A stretch of DNA of 22,507 nucleotides from positions 1 to 22,507 of the forward strand of contig JAEUMA010000130.1 in NCBI GenBank assembly GCA_016793565.1, written 5' to 3'. This DNA is from Rhizobiaceae bacterium (GTDB taxonomy: Bacteria; Pseudomonadota; Alphaproteobacteria; Rhizobiales; Rhizobiaceae). Positions 1 through 7,407 of the stretch are shown in pieces; position 1 is the stretch's first letter, and the number at the start of each line of letters is the position of its first letter. The notes below the pieces were generated by a model that had not been told where the DNA came from, ran no database searches, and was given only the letters and a program-made list of their open reading frames with translations. The position numbers and the translations under genes are program-made.

Positions 1-50
1 GCTTCGGCTGCGCGGACGACCCGGCAGGTGGGCTTTTGCGCTGGCTGCAT
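1..50 (-). CDS. 5' end of a leftward gene, possibly a cupin protein (partial)
   Basis: An ATG at 50-48 on the minus strand opens a frame that runs off the window edge after 16 codons (MQPAQKPTCRVVRAAEA, last codon cut). A good ribosome binding site (AAGGAAAG) lies about four bases upstream, which supports a real start. The N-terminus with its PTCRVVRAAE stretch reminds me of small rhizobial cupin-domain proteins, but that is recall and not proof. The gene is divergent from the ABC transporter cluster starting at 163, so the roughly 110 bases between them should carry promoters for both directions. I see no clear -35/-10 pair there. Confidence 0.4.
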   Translation of the reverse strand, partial: MQPAQKPTCRVVRAAE

Positions 51-162
51 GGACTTTCCTTGGTTTTCTCGAGAGGATCGATTGTTCCCACCATAGCGCA
101 ATTGCCTTTGCAGCGACAAAAATGCCATTGAGGAACGGGTCAGCCGGGGTCATTCACCATCC

Positions 163-951
163 ATGACGAAGCCTAACGCCAGCGTCGTTTCCGCCAGCAA
201 GCTTGGCCTGACCTTCGAGACTGCCGACGGACCGGTGCGGGCGCTGACGGATGTCGACCTGGAGATCGGCAAGGGCGAGTTCGTATCCTTCATCGGTCCT
301 TCGGGCTGCGGCAAGACAACTTTCCTGCGCGTCATCGCCGACCTCGAGCGGCCGACCGACGGGACGATCACCGTCAACGGCATGAGCCCGGAACAGGCAC
401 GCGAGAAGCGCGCCTACGGTTATGTGTTCCAGGCGGCGGCGCTACTGCCCTGGCGCACCATCGAGCGCAACGTCGCGCTGCCGCTGGAGATCATCGGCCT
501 TTCCGGTTCCGAGCAGCGCGAGCGTATCCATCGAACGCTCGAACTCGTCAATCTGTCGGGCTTCGAGAAGAAATATCCCTGGCAGCTTTCCGGCGGCATG
601 CAGCAGCGGGCCTCGATCGCACGCGCTCTCGCCTTCGACGCCGACCTGCTCCTGATGGACGAGCCTTTCGGCGCGCTCGACGAGATCGTGCGCGACCACC
701 TCAACGAGCAGTTGCTGGAACTGTGGGCGCGGACAGAGAAGACGATCTGCTTCGTCACCCACTCGATTCCGGAAGCGGTGTATCTCTCCACGCGCATCGT
801 GGTGATGTCGCCGCGCCCCGGACGGGTGACCGACATCATCGACTCGCCGCTTCCGAAGGAACGGCCGCTCGACATCCGCGAGACGCCGGAGTTCCTCGCC
901 ATCGCCGCCCGCGTGCGCGACGGCCTGCGGGCAGGGCATAGTTATGAATAG
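163..951 (+). CDS. ABC transporter ATP-binding protein (nitrate/sulfonate/pyrimidine-type importer)
   Basis: This 262-residue ATPase has every ABC motif intact: Walker A GPSGCGKT at 45-52, Q-loop Gln90, signature LSGGMQQR at 142-149, Walker B DLLLMDEP at 161-168 and switch His200. The overall look is that of the SsuB/TauB/ThiZ group, which powers uptake with NMT1/THI5-like binding proteins. It sits in the cytoplasm and should dock on the two permeases encoded downstream. The ATG at 163 has no good Shine-Dalgarno in front of it. A 14-codon ORF starting at 122 ends in TGA at 164-166, overlapping this start. The stop codon is followed by a 200-base gap holding a palindromic repeat before the first permease, so the operon is interrupted by inserted sequence. 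Substrate cannot be read from the sequence. Confidence 0.9.
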   Translation: MTKPNASVVSASKLGLTFETADGPVRALTDVDLEIGKGEFVSFIGPSGCGKTTFLRVIADLERPTDGTITVNGMSPEQAREKRAYGYVFQAAALLPWRTIERNVALPLEIIGLSGSEQRERIHRTLELVNLSGFEKKYPWQLSGGMQQRASIARALAFDADLLLMDEPFGALDEIVRDHLNEQLLELWARTEKTICFVTHSIPEAVYLSTRIVVMSPRPGRVTDIIDSPLPKERPLDIRETPEFLAIAARVRDGLRAGHSYE

Positions 952-1027
952 ACTGCCCCTCTTTCAGTGTGGCGCTGCCGGTATCACCTGGTCGAGGTCG
1001 CAAGTTTCGGCAGGCAGAGCAGAACGG

Positions 1028-1073
1028 CCTCCTCTCCCCGTCGGGGAGGAGGTCGCTGGCCGCCGTCGCCAGC
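1028..1073. repeat. Palindromic intergenic repeat inside the ABC transporter operon
   Basis: Two adjacent hairpins lie between the ATPase and the first permease. The first is centred on CTCCCCGTCGGGGAG (about 1033-1047, with flanking CCTCCT/AGGAGG extending it to 1028-1052). The second is GCTGGC with a seven-base loop and GCCAGC (1055-1073). The core resembles the CTCTCCCC/GGGGAGAG palindrome at 9426-9446. Such short palindromes, often with extra flanking sequence, are common in rhizobial intergenic DNA. The whole 952-1152 gap looks like inserted repeat sequence. Its right end supplies GGGAAGG, which may serve as the ribosome binding site of the permease at 1153. Confidence 0.55.
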
Positions 1074-1152
1074 CGCTTGTTGACCGGCGAGGTGGGGCTG
1101 CGCTCCTTGGTGAGCCTCCGGCGAACGCGCGGATCGGCGAGGGAAGGCTGCC

Positions 1153-2082
1153 ATGACCGCCGCGGCAGGGACAGGCGTGCCGGTGAGAGGCGGCGGGCTG
1201 TGGAGCCGGTTTCTGGCCGGTAGCACCATCCCAGTGCTTTCCATCCTCGCAGGGCTGGTGGTGCTGTGGTACGTCGCGGCGGTGTGGATGAACGCGCCGT
1301 TCCAGCGCGACCTCAACCAGCGCGCCGGCGTGACCCAGACGACGCGGGAGTTCGTCGCGGCGACGCTCTCGCAGCCGAAGCCGACCTTGCCGGCCCCGCA
1401 CCAGGTGGCGCAGAATTTTTTCGAGAACACCTTCCTGCGCAAGGTGACCAGCAACCGCAGCCTGGTCTACCACGCCTGGGTGACGCTTTCGTCCACGCTT
1501 CTCGGCTTCGCGCTCGGTACCGCGCTGGGCGTGCTCATCGCCGTCGGGATCGTGCATGTGACGGCGCTCGACCGCAGCCTGATGCCGTGGATCATCACGT
1601 CGCAGACGATTCCGATCCTCGCCGTCGCGCCGATGATCATCGTGGTGCTGGCGGCCATCGGCATCACGGGTCTCATCCCGAAAGCGCTGATCTCGACCTA
1701 TCTCTCGTTTTTCCCGGTCGCGGTGGGCATGGTGAAGGGGCTGCGATCGCCCGAGATCATGCATCTCGACCTGATGCGGACCTATAATGCCAGCCGCTCG
1801 CAGGTGTTCTGGAAGCTGCGCGTGCCGGCGTCGGTGCCCTTCCTGTTCGCTTCGATGAAGGTCGCGGTCGCCGCGGCGCTCGTCGGCGCCATCGTCGGCG
1901 AACTGCCGACCGGCGCGGTGGCGGGCATCGGCGCGAAGCTCCTCGCCGGCGCCTACTACAGCCAGACCGTGGAGATCTGGGCGGCGCTCGTCGCCGGCTC
2001 GATCGTCGCGGCGCTGCTGGTGACGGCAGTCGACATCGCCGGCCGGCTGGTCGAGCGGTCGATGGGAGCCCGTCCGACATGA
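1153..2082 (+). CDS. ABC transporter permease 1
   Basis: This 309-residue inner-membrane protein belongs to the BPD_transp_1 (SsuC/TauC-like) permease family. It has one N-terminal membrane segment (about residues 23-45), then a roughly 75-residue soluble loop, then the usual five-helix core beginning near SLVYHAWVTL. The EAA-type coupling loop is visible as MRTYNASRSQVFWKLRVPAS, followed by PFLFASMKVAVAAALVGAIVGE. The ATG start follows GGGAAGG at a suitable distance. It should pair with permease 2 to form the translocation channel driven by the ATPase at 163. Its TGA stop at 2080-2082 overlaps the ATG of a 32-codon ORF (ATGA), which in turn overlaps permease 2. Confidence 0.88.
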   Translation: MTAAAGTGVPVRGGGLWSRFLAGSTIPVLSILAGLVVLWYVAAVWMNAPFQRDLNQRAGVTQTTREFVAATLSQPKPTLPAPHQVAQNFFENTFLRKVTSNRSLVYHAWVTLSSTLLGFALGTALGVLIAVGIVHVTALDRSLMPWIITSQTIPILAVAPMIIVVLAAIGITGLIPKALISTYLSFFPVAVGMVKGLRSPEIMHLDLMRTYNASRSQVFWKLRVPASVPFLFASMKVAVAAALVGAIVGELPTGAVAGIGAKLLAGAYYSQTVEIWAALVAGSIVAALLVTAVDIAGRLVERSMGARPT

Positions 2083-2177
2083 ACCTGTCGACGCCGAAAC
2101 AAGAGATGGTGATTTCCGGACGCGGGCATGGGGATGAATTCTCAGCCGCGGTGCCTTGCCCGGGAAGTTCCGCATGA
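2079..2177 (+). CDS. Possible 32-residue linker ORF between the two permeases
   Basis: An ATG at 2079 overlaps the stop of permease 1 as ATGA, and this frame runs 32 codons to a TGA at 2175-2177 that again overlaps an ATG (2174) as ATGA. The peptide begins MNLSTPKQEMVISGRGHG and ends in PCPGSSA. It has no membrane segment and matches no family I recognise. A weak GGGAG lies ten bases upstream. The double overlap is the signature of translational coupling. The ORF could simply carry ribosomes from one permease to the next, encode a true small subunit, or be chance. Start choice for permease 2 depends on it. Confidence 0.3.
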   Translation: MNLSTPKQEMVISGRGHGDEFSAAVPCPGSSA

Positions 2178-3325
2178 GGTGGTTCGCCCCGTCCTGGCAG
2201 GCGCTGGCCGCCGTCCTGCTCTGCATCGCCGCCGCGGCGTTCGGTCCGTTGACGGCGGAGGAAGCCGCCGCGCTCGCCGATCCCAACGCGACCACCTATG
2301 CCTTCTTCGACACCAAGGGCCTGGTCTACGACGTTCTGCTCGCCACCGCGGCCATCTCGATGGCGCGGATCCCTCCGGCATGGAGCGCGGCCGTGCTGTT
2401 TGTCGGCGCACATGCGGCCGCCTGGCTGCTGCTCACCGGCATCACCGGCCACGAGGGCACGGCGCTGCTTCCGTTCTTCCTGCTGCTGACGGCCTGCTGG
2501 CTGCTCGCCTGGCGCTGCGTGACCCTGCTTTCCGGCCTGCGGCCCAAGGCAAGAGTCGCGGACATGGCGCTGCGGTTGATCATTCCCGCGATCTTCGGCG
2601 TCTGGATCCTCATCATCTGGGAAGCGGTGACCCGGGGCGCCGGCATCCCCTTCATCCTGCTTCCACCGCCGAGCGCGATCGGCGCGCGCATCGCGAATTC
2701 GATTCCGATCCTGGCTGCCGACGTCAACCAGACGATCTTCAAGGCGGTGATCGTCGGCTATGCGATCGGCTGCGGAGCGGGGTTCGCGACGGCGATCCTG
2801 GCCGACAAGGTCGGCTTCCTGCGCCGCGGCCTGCTGCCGATCGGCAACATGGTTTCGGCCCTGCCCATCATCGGCGTGGCGCCGATCATGGTGATGTGGT
2901 TCGGCTTCGACTGGCATTCCAAGGCCGCGGTGGTCATCATCATGACCTTCTTCCCGATGCTGGTGAACACGGTCGCGGGGCTCGCGGCCTCGAGCCACAT
3001 GGAGCGCGACCTGATGCGCACCTACGCGGCCGGCTACTGGCAGACGCTGCTGAAGCTGAGGCTGCCTGCGGCCGCGCCGTTCATCTTCAACGCGTTGAAA
3101 ATCAACTCCACTTTGGCGTTGATCGGCGCTATCGTCGCGGAATTCTTCGGAACGCCCGTGGTCGGCATGGGATTCCGGATCTCGACGGAAGTCGGCCGGA
3201 TGAACATCGACATGGTGTGGGCCGAGATCGCGGTCGCGGCGGTGGCGGGATCGGTGTTCTATGGGTTGATCGCCCTGATCGAACGGGCGGTTACGTTCTG
3301 GCATCCGTCTGTCCGCAGTGGATAG
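2174..3325 (+). CDS. ABC transporter permease 2, with extended N-terminus
   Basis: This second permease of the importer is 383 residues from the ATG at 2174. A TTG six codons earlier is the alternative start. The C-terminal 250 residues are a standard BPD_transp_1 domain with the EAA loop seen as LMRTYAAGYWQTLLKLRLPA and the following PFIFNALKINSTLALIGAIVAEFFG. Unusually, about 120 residues precede it and hold roughly four extra hydrophobic segments (about 8-24, 51-65, 71-88 and 97-113), so the protein is about a third longer than permease 1. I chose ATG 2174 because GGGAAG lies six bases upstream and because it forms an ATGA overlap with the preceding small ORF. The binding-protein gene follows after 24 bases. 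Confidence 0.87.
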   Translation: MRWFAPSWQALAAVLLCIAAAAFGPLTAEEAAALADPNATTYAFFDTKGLVYDVLLATAAISMARIPPAWSAAVLFVGAHAAAWLLLTGITGHEGTALLPFFLLLTACWLLAWRCVTLLSGLRPKARVADMALRLIIPAIFGVWILIIWEAVTRGAGIPFILLPPPSAIGARIANSIPILAADVNQTIFKAVIVGYAIGCGAGFATAILADKVGFLRRGLLPIGNMVSALPIIGVAPIMVMWFGFDWHSKAAVVIIMTFFPMLVNTVAGLAASSHMERDLMRTYAAGYWQTLLKLRLPAAAPFIFNALKINSTLALIGAIVAEFFGTPVVGMGFRISTEVGRMNIDMVWAEIAVAAVAGSVFYGLIALIERAVTFWHPSVRSG

Positions 3326-3349
3326 ACCAACTTCAGAGGGTAAAATCGT

Positions 3350-4321
3350 ATGAAAAAGATCGTTGCTTCCTTGCTGGTCGGCGCGTTCTCGCTCGCCGCG
3401 GCGCAGGCTTGGGCGGCCGACAAGGTGACGCTGCAGCTCAAATGGGTCACGCAGTCGCAGTTCGGCGGCTACTACGTCGCCAAGGACAAGGGCTTTTACG
3501 AGGAGGAAGGCCTCGACGTCGAGATCAAGCCGGGCGGCCCCGATATCGCGCCGGAGCAGGTGATCGCCGGCGGCGGCGCCGACGTGATCGTCGACTGGAT
3601 GGGCGGCGCGCTGGCCGCACGCGACAAGGGCGTGCCGCTGATCAACATCGCGCAGCCGTTCAAGAAGGCCGGCATGGAGATGGTGTGCCCGAAGGACGGA
3701 CCGGTCAAGACCGAAGCCGACTTCAAGGGCCATACGCTCGGCGTCTGGTTCTTCGGAAACGAGTATCCGTTCTATGCGTGGATGAACAAGCTCGGCCTGT
3801 CCACCGAGGGCGGAGCCGACGGCGTGACCGTGCTGAAGCAGAGCTTCGACGTGCAGCCGCTGATCCAGAAGCAGGCCGACTGCATCTCGGTGATGACCTA
3901 CAACGAGTACTGGCAGCTGATCGACGCCGGCTACAAGCCCGAGGATCTGGTCGTCTTCAACTACACCGAGATGGGCAACGACCTGCTCGAGGACGGCCTC
4001 TACGTGCTGGAGGACAAGCTGAAGGATCCGGCCTTCGAGGACAAGATGGTGCGCTTCGTGCGCGCGTCGATGAAGGGCTGGAAATACGCCACGGAGAATC
4101 CCGACGAGGCGGCCGGGATCGTCGTAGAAAACGGCGGCCAGGACGAGAACCACCAGAAGCGCATGATGGGCGAGGTGGCCAAGCTGGTCGACAACGCCGA
4201 CCGAAAGCTGATCCCGGCGGCCTACGACCGCACGGCCAAGGCGCTGCTGGACCAGAAGATCATCTCCAAGCCGGCCGAGGGCGGTTACACCACCGCCATC
4301 ACCGACAAGGCGATCCAGTAA
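3350..4321 (+). CDS. ABC transporter periplasmic substrate-binding protein (NMT1/THI5-like)
   Basis: The protein is 323 residues. A signal peptide (MKKIVASLLVGAFSLAAAQA, probable cleavage after AWA near residue 23) sends it to the periplasm. The mature N-terminus KVTLQLKWVTQSQFGGYYVAKDKGFYEEEGLDV is the classic opening of the NMT1/THI5 family, which binds thiamine pyrimidine precursors, riboflavin, sulfonates or similar small molecules. The later GGGADVIVDWMGGAL and KQADCISVMTYNEYWQL segments fit the same two-lobed fold. It delivers ligand to the two permeases upstream. AGAGGG nine bases before the ATG is the ribosome binding site. I see no TPP or FMN riboswitch ahead of the operon that would reveal the substrate, so a pyrimidine- or flavin-like ligand is only a family-based guess. 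Confidence 0.9.
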   Translation: MKKIVASLLVGAFSLAAAQAWAADKVTLQLKWVTQSQFGGYYVAKDKGFYEEEGLDVEIKPGGPDIAPEQVIAGGGADVIVDWMGGALAARDKGVPLINIAQPFKKAGMEMVCPKDGPVKTEADFKGHTLGVWFFGNEYPFYAWMNKLGLSTEGGADGVTVLKQSFDVQPLIQKQADCISVMTYNEYWQLIDAGYKPEDLVVFNYTEMGNDLLEDGLYVLEDKLKDPAFEDKMVRFVRASMKGWKYATENPDEAAGIVVENGGQDENHQKRMMGEVAKLVDNADRKLIPAAYDRTAKALLDQKIISKPAEGGYTTAITDKAIQ

Positions 4322-4347
4322 CCGCAGGGTTCATGGCAATGGCATCG

Positions 4348-4373
4348 AAAGGGGCGGGCGACCGCCCCTTTTT
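4348..4373 (+). terminator. Rho-independent terminator of the ABC transporter operon
   Basis: A perfect 7-bp GC-rich stem, GGGGCGG (4351-4357) and CCGCCCC (4362-4368), with a GCGA loop is followed by TTTTT. AAA precedes the left arm. It ends the rightward transporter operon. Its T-tract touches the stop codon of the leftward hydrolase gene (4373-4375), so it may also act, more weakly, on that convergent transcript. Confidence 0.88.
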
Positions 4374-5311
4374 CATGTAGCCGCGCGTATGTGGCGATCG
4401 GCCCATTCGGCGAATTCCCGCATCATGCGGTCGCGGTCGGTATCGTTCAGGGTCTCGTGCCGGGCCTGCGGGTCGATCGCCACCGTCACGTCGTTGAACT
4501 CGAACCTGCGCAGCATGGCGGCGAGGTTCTCGACATCCTTGCCGTTGCGCGTGACCGGATCGGCACCGCCGCCGGCCAGATGGATCGCGGTGCCCTTGCG
4601 CACCGGCGCATAGCGGGCGGCCTCGCGCGCGCGCCGTCCCAGTTCGAAGACGTCGCGCCACATCGACACGGAAGGATCCCAACCGCAGAGCGGATCGGCG
4701 ATGTAGTCGTCCACCTCGTGCGGGTCGCGCGACAGCCAGTCGAATGGCGTGCGCGCGTCGGGAATGGCGCGCGACCAGGCGCCGAAGGTGGCGCGTCGCA
4801 TCAGACGCGACGGCACGTCCGAACCGTGCCGGAACGTCTCCCAGGCGAGCGCCAGGCCGGCCAGCCTGGCGGCCGAGGGCGACGGGATCGGCGCGTTCCA
4901 GACTGCCGCGGCGTCGACATGCTTGGGAAATGCCTGCAGACAGTTGAGCGCGATAAGCCCGCCCAGCGAATGCCCGAAAAGGATCACTGGCAGGTTGGGC
5001 CTCTCGTGCACGATGACGTTGCGGATGGCGGCGACGTCGGCCAGCACGCGGTCGGCTCCGCCCTTGGCGGCGAAAACGGTGAAAGGCGCGTCCGGGGCAC
5101 GCGTGTGGCCGTGGCCGCGATGGTCATGCGCGTAAACGTGGAAGCCTCGGCCGGCGAGGAAATGCGCGAAGCGGTCGTAGCGGCCGGAATGTTCCGCAAG
5201 GCCGTGGAGAATCTGCACCACGCCGCGCACCCGGCCTTCCGCCGGCTGGCAGAAATAGCTCAGCAATGCGCCGGTCGGCGATTGGAGCGTCTGCGGGCGA
5301 TCGAAACCCAT
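4373..5311 (-). CDS. Alpha/beta hydrolase, monoacylglycerol lipase-like
   Basis: This 312-residue protein belongs to the Hydrolase_4 / serine aminopeptidase S33 group and resembles lysophospholipases and monoacylglycerol lipases (PldB-like). The oxyanion segment QILHGLAEHSGRY at 33-45 is typical of that group. The nucleophile elbow GHSLGG at 113-118 gives Ser115. The likely acid is Asp251 (GGADPVT) and the likely base His285 (ARHETLND), so the triad is complete. No signal peptide is visible, so a cytoplasmic enzyme acting on acylglycerols or related esters is expected. It stands alone, divergent from ettA and convergent with the transporter operon, whose terminator it shares. Confidence 0.87.
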   Translation of the reverse strand: MGFDRPQTLQSPTGALLSYFCQPAEGRVRGVVQILHGLAEHSGRYDRFAHFLAGRGFHVYAHDHRGHGHTRAPDAPFTVFAAKGGADRVLADVAAIRNVIVHERPNLPVILFGHSLGGLIALNCLQAFPKHVDAAAVWNAPIPSPSAARLAGLALAWETFRHGSDVPSRLMRRATFGAWSRAIPDARTPFDWLSRDPHEVDDYIADPLCGWDPSVSMWRDVFELGRRAREAARYAPVRKGTAIHLAGGGADPVTRNGKDVENLAAMLRRFEFNDVTVAIDPQARHETLNDTDRDRMMREFAEWADRHIRAAT

Positions 5312-5387
5312 GCGGCTGTTCCCCGCGCGGACTGTTGGACCCCTCCGGGCCGGCCGTCAAGGGCGTGCGGGAGTGACGCACAGGCAC

Positions 5388-5416
5388 ATTGCCCTTGGCG
5401 GCCCTTTCGCCTACAT
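5388..5416 (+). promoter_or_regulatory. Likely housekeeping promoter of ettA
   Basis: ATTGCC (5388-5393), a 17-base spacer and CTACAT (5411-5416) fit the rhizobial housekeeping consensus CTTGAC-N17-CTATAT at four and five of six positions. It lies 41 bases before the ettA start codon. Position and spacing are good, but no experimental support is available from sequence alone. Confidence 0.45.
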
Positions 5417-5457
5417 AGCGCGCACTTCCGTCAATCACCGAACAGGGTCAAGCGCGC

Positions 5458-7107
5458 GTGGCACGCCAGTTCATCTATCACATGTCCGGGCTCTCCAAGG
5501 CCTACGGCACCAAGAAGGTGCTGGAGAACGTCAATCTGTCCTTCTACCCGGACGCCAAGATCGGCATCCTAGGGCCCAACGGCTCGGGAAAGTCGACCAT
5601 CCTCAAGATCATGGCCGGCCTCGACAAGGAGTACAGCGGCGAGGCCTGGCTCGCCGAGGGCGCGACCGTCGGCTACCTGGCGCAGGAGCCGCAGCTCGAC
5701 CCGACCAAGACGGTGTTCGAGAACGTCATGGACGGCGTGAAGAAGAAGACGGCGATCATCGAGCGCTACAACGAGCTGATGATGAACTACTCCGACGAGA
5801 CGGCGGAGGAGAGCGCCAAGCTGCAGGACGAGATGGATCGCCTCAACCTGTGGGACCTGGAACAGCAGGTTGAAATGGCGATGGACGCGCTGGCCTGCCC
5901 GCCCAAGGACGCCGAGGTCACCAACCTTTCCGGCGGCGAGCGCCGCCGCGTGGCGCTCTGCCGGCTGCTGCTCGAGGAGCCGGACCTGCTGCTTTTGGAC
6001 GAGCCGACCAACCATCTCGACGCCGAGACGACGGCCTGGCTGGAAAAGCACCTGCGCGCCTATAAGGGCGCGGTGCTGATCATTACCCACGACCGCTACT
6101 TCCTCGACAACGTCACCGGCTGGATCCTGGAACTCGACCGCGGGCGCGGCATCCCCTACGAGGGCAACTACACCAAATATCTGGAATCCAAGGCCAAGCG
6201 CCTGCAGCAGGAGGGCCGCGAGGACGACGCCCGCCAGCGTGCGATCTCTCGCGAGCGCGAGTGGATCGCCTCCTCGCCGAAGGCGCGGCAGACCAAATCG
6301 AAAGCGCGCATCAAGGCCTTCGAGGATCTGCTGGAGCAGGCCGGCAACCGCCGCCCGACCGATACGCAGATCGTCATTCCGCATGGCGAGCGACTGGGCA
6401 ACGTCGTCATCGAGGTGGAAAACCTCGACAAGGGCTTTGGCGACACGCTGCTGATCGAGGATCTGACGTTCAAGCTGCCGCCCGGCGGCATCGTCGGCGT
6501 CATCGGCCCGAACGGCGCCGGCAAGACGACGCTGTTCAAGATGATCACCGGTCAGGAAAAGCCGGACGACGGCTCGATCCGCGTCGGTGAGACGGTGAAG
6601 CTCGGCTATGTCGACCAGAGCCGCGATGCGCTCGATCCCAACAAGACGGTGTGGGAGGAGATTTCCGGTGGCGCCGAAGTGGTGAAGCTCGGCAAGTTCG
6701 ACGCCAATACGCGCGCCTACTGCTCCTCCTTCAACTTCCGCGGCGGCGACCAGCAACAGAAGGTCGGCAGCCTTTCCGGCGGCCAGCGCAACCGCGTCCA
6801 CCTCGCCAAGATGCTGAAGAACGGCGGCAATGTGCTGCTGCTCGACGAGCCGACCAACGATCTCGACACCGAGACGCTGGCGGCCTTGGAGGACGCGCTG
6901 GAGAGCTATGCCGGCTGCGCGGTGATCATCAGCCACGACCGCATGTTCCTCGACCGGCTGGCGACTCACATCCTAGCCTTCGAGGGCGACAGCCATGTCG
7001 AATGGTTCGAGGGCAATTTCGAGGACTACGAGAAGGACAAGGTGCGCCGCCTCGGCCCCGAGGCGCTCAACCCGCACCGCATGTCCTACAAGCGCCTGAC
7101 GCGGTAG
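5458..7107 (+). CDS. ettA: Energy-dependent translational throttle protein EttA (ABC-F)
   Basis: This 549-residue soluble protein has two ABC ATPase domains in tandem, the normal length for EttA. Domain 1 carries GPNGSGKST at 39-47, NLSGGERRR from 157 and LLLLDEPTNHLD from 177. Domain 2 carries GPNGAGKTT at 350-358, SLSGGQRNR from 438 and LLLDEPTNDLD from 460. The arm insert (about 95-135) and the linker/PtIM region (about 240-305, rich in Arg and Lys) are present. EttA binds the ribosomal E site and gates entry into elongation according to the ATP/ADP ratio. The start is GTG at 5458, giving the usual MARQFIYHM N-terminus. It appears monocistronic with its own promoter. Confidence 0.96.
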   Translation: MARQFIYHMSGLSKAYGTKKVLENVNLSFYPDAKIGILGPNGSGKSTILKIMAGLDKEYSGEAWLAEGATVGYLAQEPQLDPTKTVFENVMDGVKKKTAIIERYNELMMNYSDETAEESAKLQDEMDRLNLWDLEQQVEMAMDALACPPKDAEVTNLSGGERRRVALCRLLLEEPDLLLLDEPTNHLDAETTAWLEKHLRAYKGAVLIITHDRYFLDNVTGWILELDRGRGIPYEGNYTKYLESKAKRLQQEGREDDARQRAISREREWIASSPKARQTKSKARIKAFEDLLEQAGNRRPTDTQIVIPHGERLGNVVIEVENLDKGFGDTLLIEDLTFKLPPGGIVGVIGPNGAGKTTLFKMITGQEKPDDGSIRVGETVKLGYVDQSRDALDPNKTVWEEISGGAEVVKLGKFDANTRAYCSSFNFRGGDQQQKVGSLSGGQRNRVHLAKMLKNGGNVLLLDEPTNDLDTETLAALEDALESYAGCAVIISHDRMFLDRLATHILAFEGDSHVEWFEGNFEDYEKDKVRRLGPEALNPHRMSYKRLTR

Positions 7108-7125
7108 GAGCGGGGAGGCGTAGCC

Positions 7126-7154
7126 ATTGTATGCGTCGGCCCGTTGTCCTATCG
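7126..7154 (+). promoter_or_regulatory. Possible promoter of the antitoxin/toxin/tam genes
   Basis: ATTGTA (7126-7131), a 17-base spacer and CTATCG (7149-7154) lie just before the antitoxin start at 7174. The match to CTTGAC-N17-CTATAT is modest (three and four of six). Antitoxins of the ribbon-helix-helix class usually repress their own promoter, so an operator would be expected to overlap this site, but I see no convincing palindrome. Confidence 0.25.
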
Positions 7155-7173
7155 TCCCTCGATGGAGGCAGCC

Positions 7174-7389
7174 ATGCTGACAGTCAGATTGCCGTCCGAC
7201 ATCGAAGAGCGGCTCGAGGCGGTCGCGAGGAAAATCGGTCGTACGAAGGACGAGGTCGTCGTTGAGGCCATCATCGAGGAGATTCAGGATCTCGAGGATG
7301 GGCTCGTGGCGATCGAACGGCTGCAAAGCGGTGACGCAGAGTATTTCACCCTCGACGAGGTTCGGGAGCGTTTGGGTCTGAAGGACTGA
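7174..7389 (+). CDS. Ribbon-helix-helix antitoxin (RelB/CopG-like)
   Basis: The 71-residue protein opens with MLTVRLPSDIEERLEAVARK, the beta strand and first helix of a ribbon-helix-helix DNA-binding domain, continues with GRTKDEVVVEAI for the second helix, and ends in an acidic tail that would wrap the toxin. GGAGG five bases before the ATG at 7174 decides this start over the in-frame ATG at 7162 and TTG at 7144. It should bind its own promoter and neutralise a RelE/ParE toxin. The toxin frame right behind it carries a premature stop, so this antitoxin is probably an orphan here. Confidence 0.82.
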   Translation: MLTVRLPSDIEERLEAVARKIGRTKDEVVVEAIIEEIQDLEDGLVAIERLQSGDAEYFTLDEVRERLGLKD

Positions 7390-7407
7390 CCTGCGGGAAC
7401 GGCGGCG

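Noticed and set aside
1..162. A TPP, FMN or cobalamin riboswitch ahead of the ABC importer.
   Set aside because: No conserved riboswitch core is visible in the available leader, so it cannot be used to name the substrate.
944..1156. A 70-codon open frame starting inside the end of the ATPase gene and running to the first permease.
   Set aside because: It crosses the palindromic repeat, has no recognisable domain and reflects the GC-rich inserted sequence more than a gene.
1757..4153. A 798-codon minus-strand open frame opposite the permease and binding-protein genes.
   Set aside because: It is the antisense shadow of strongly coding genes with full motifs. Its protein is low-complexity Arg/Asp/His/Gly-rich, as expected from high-GC third positions.
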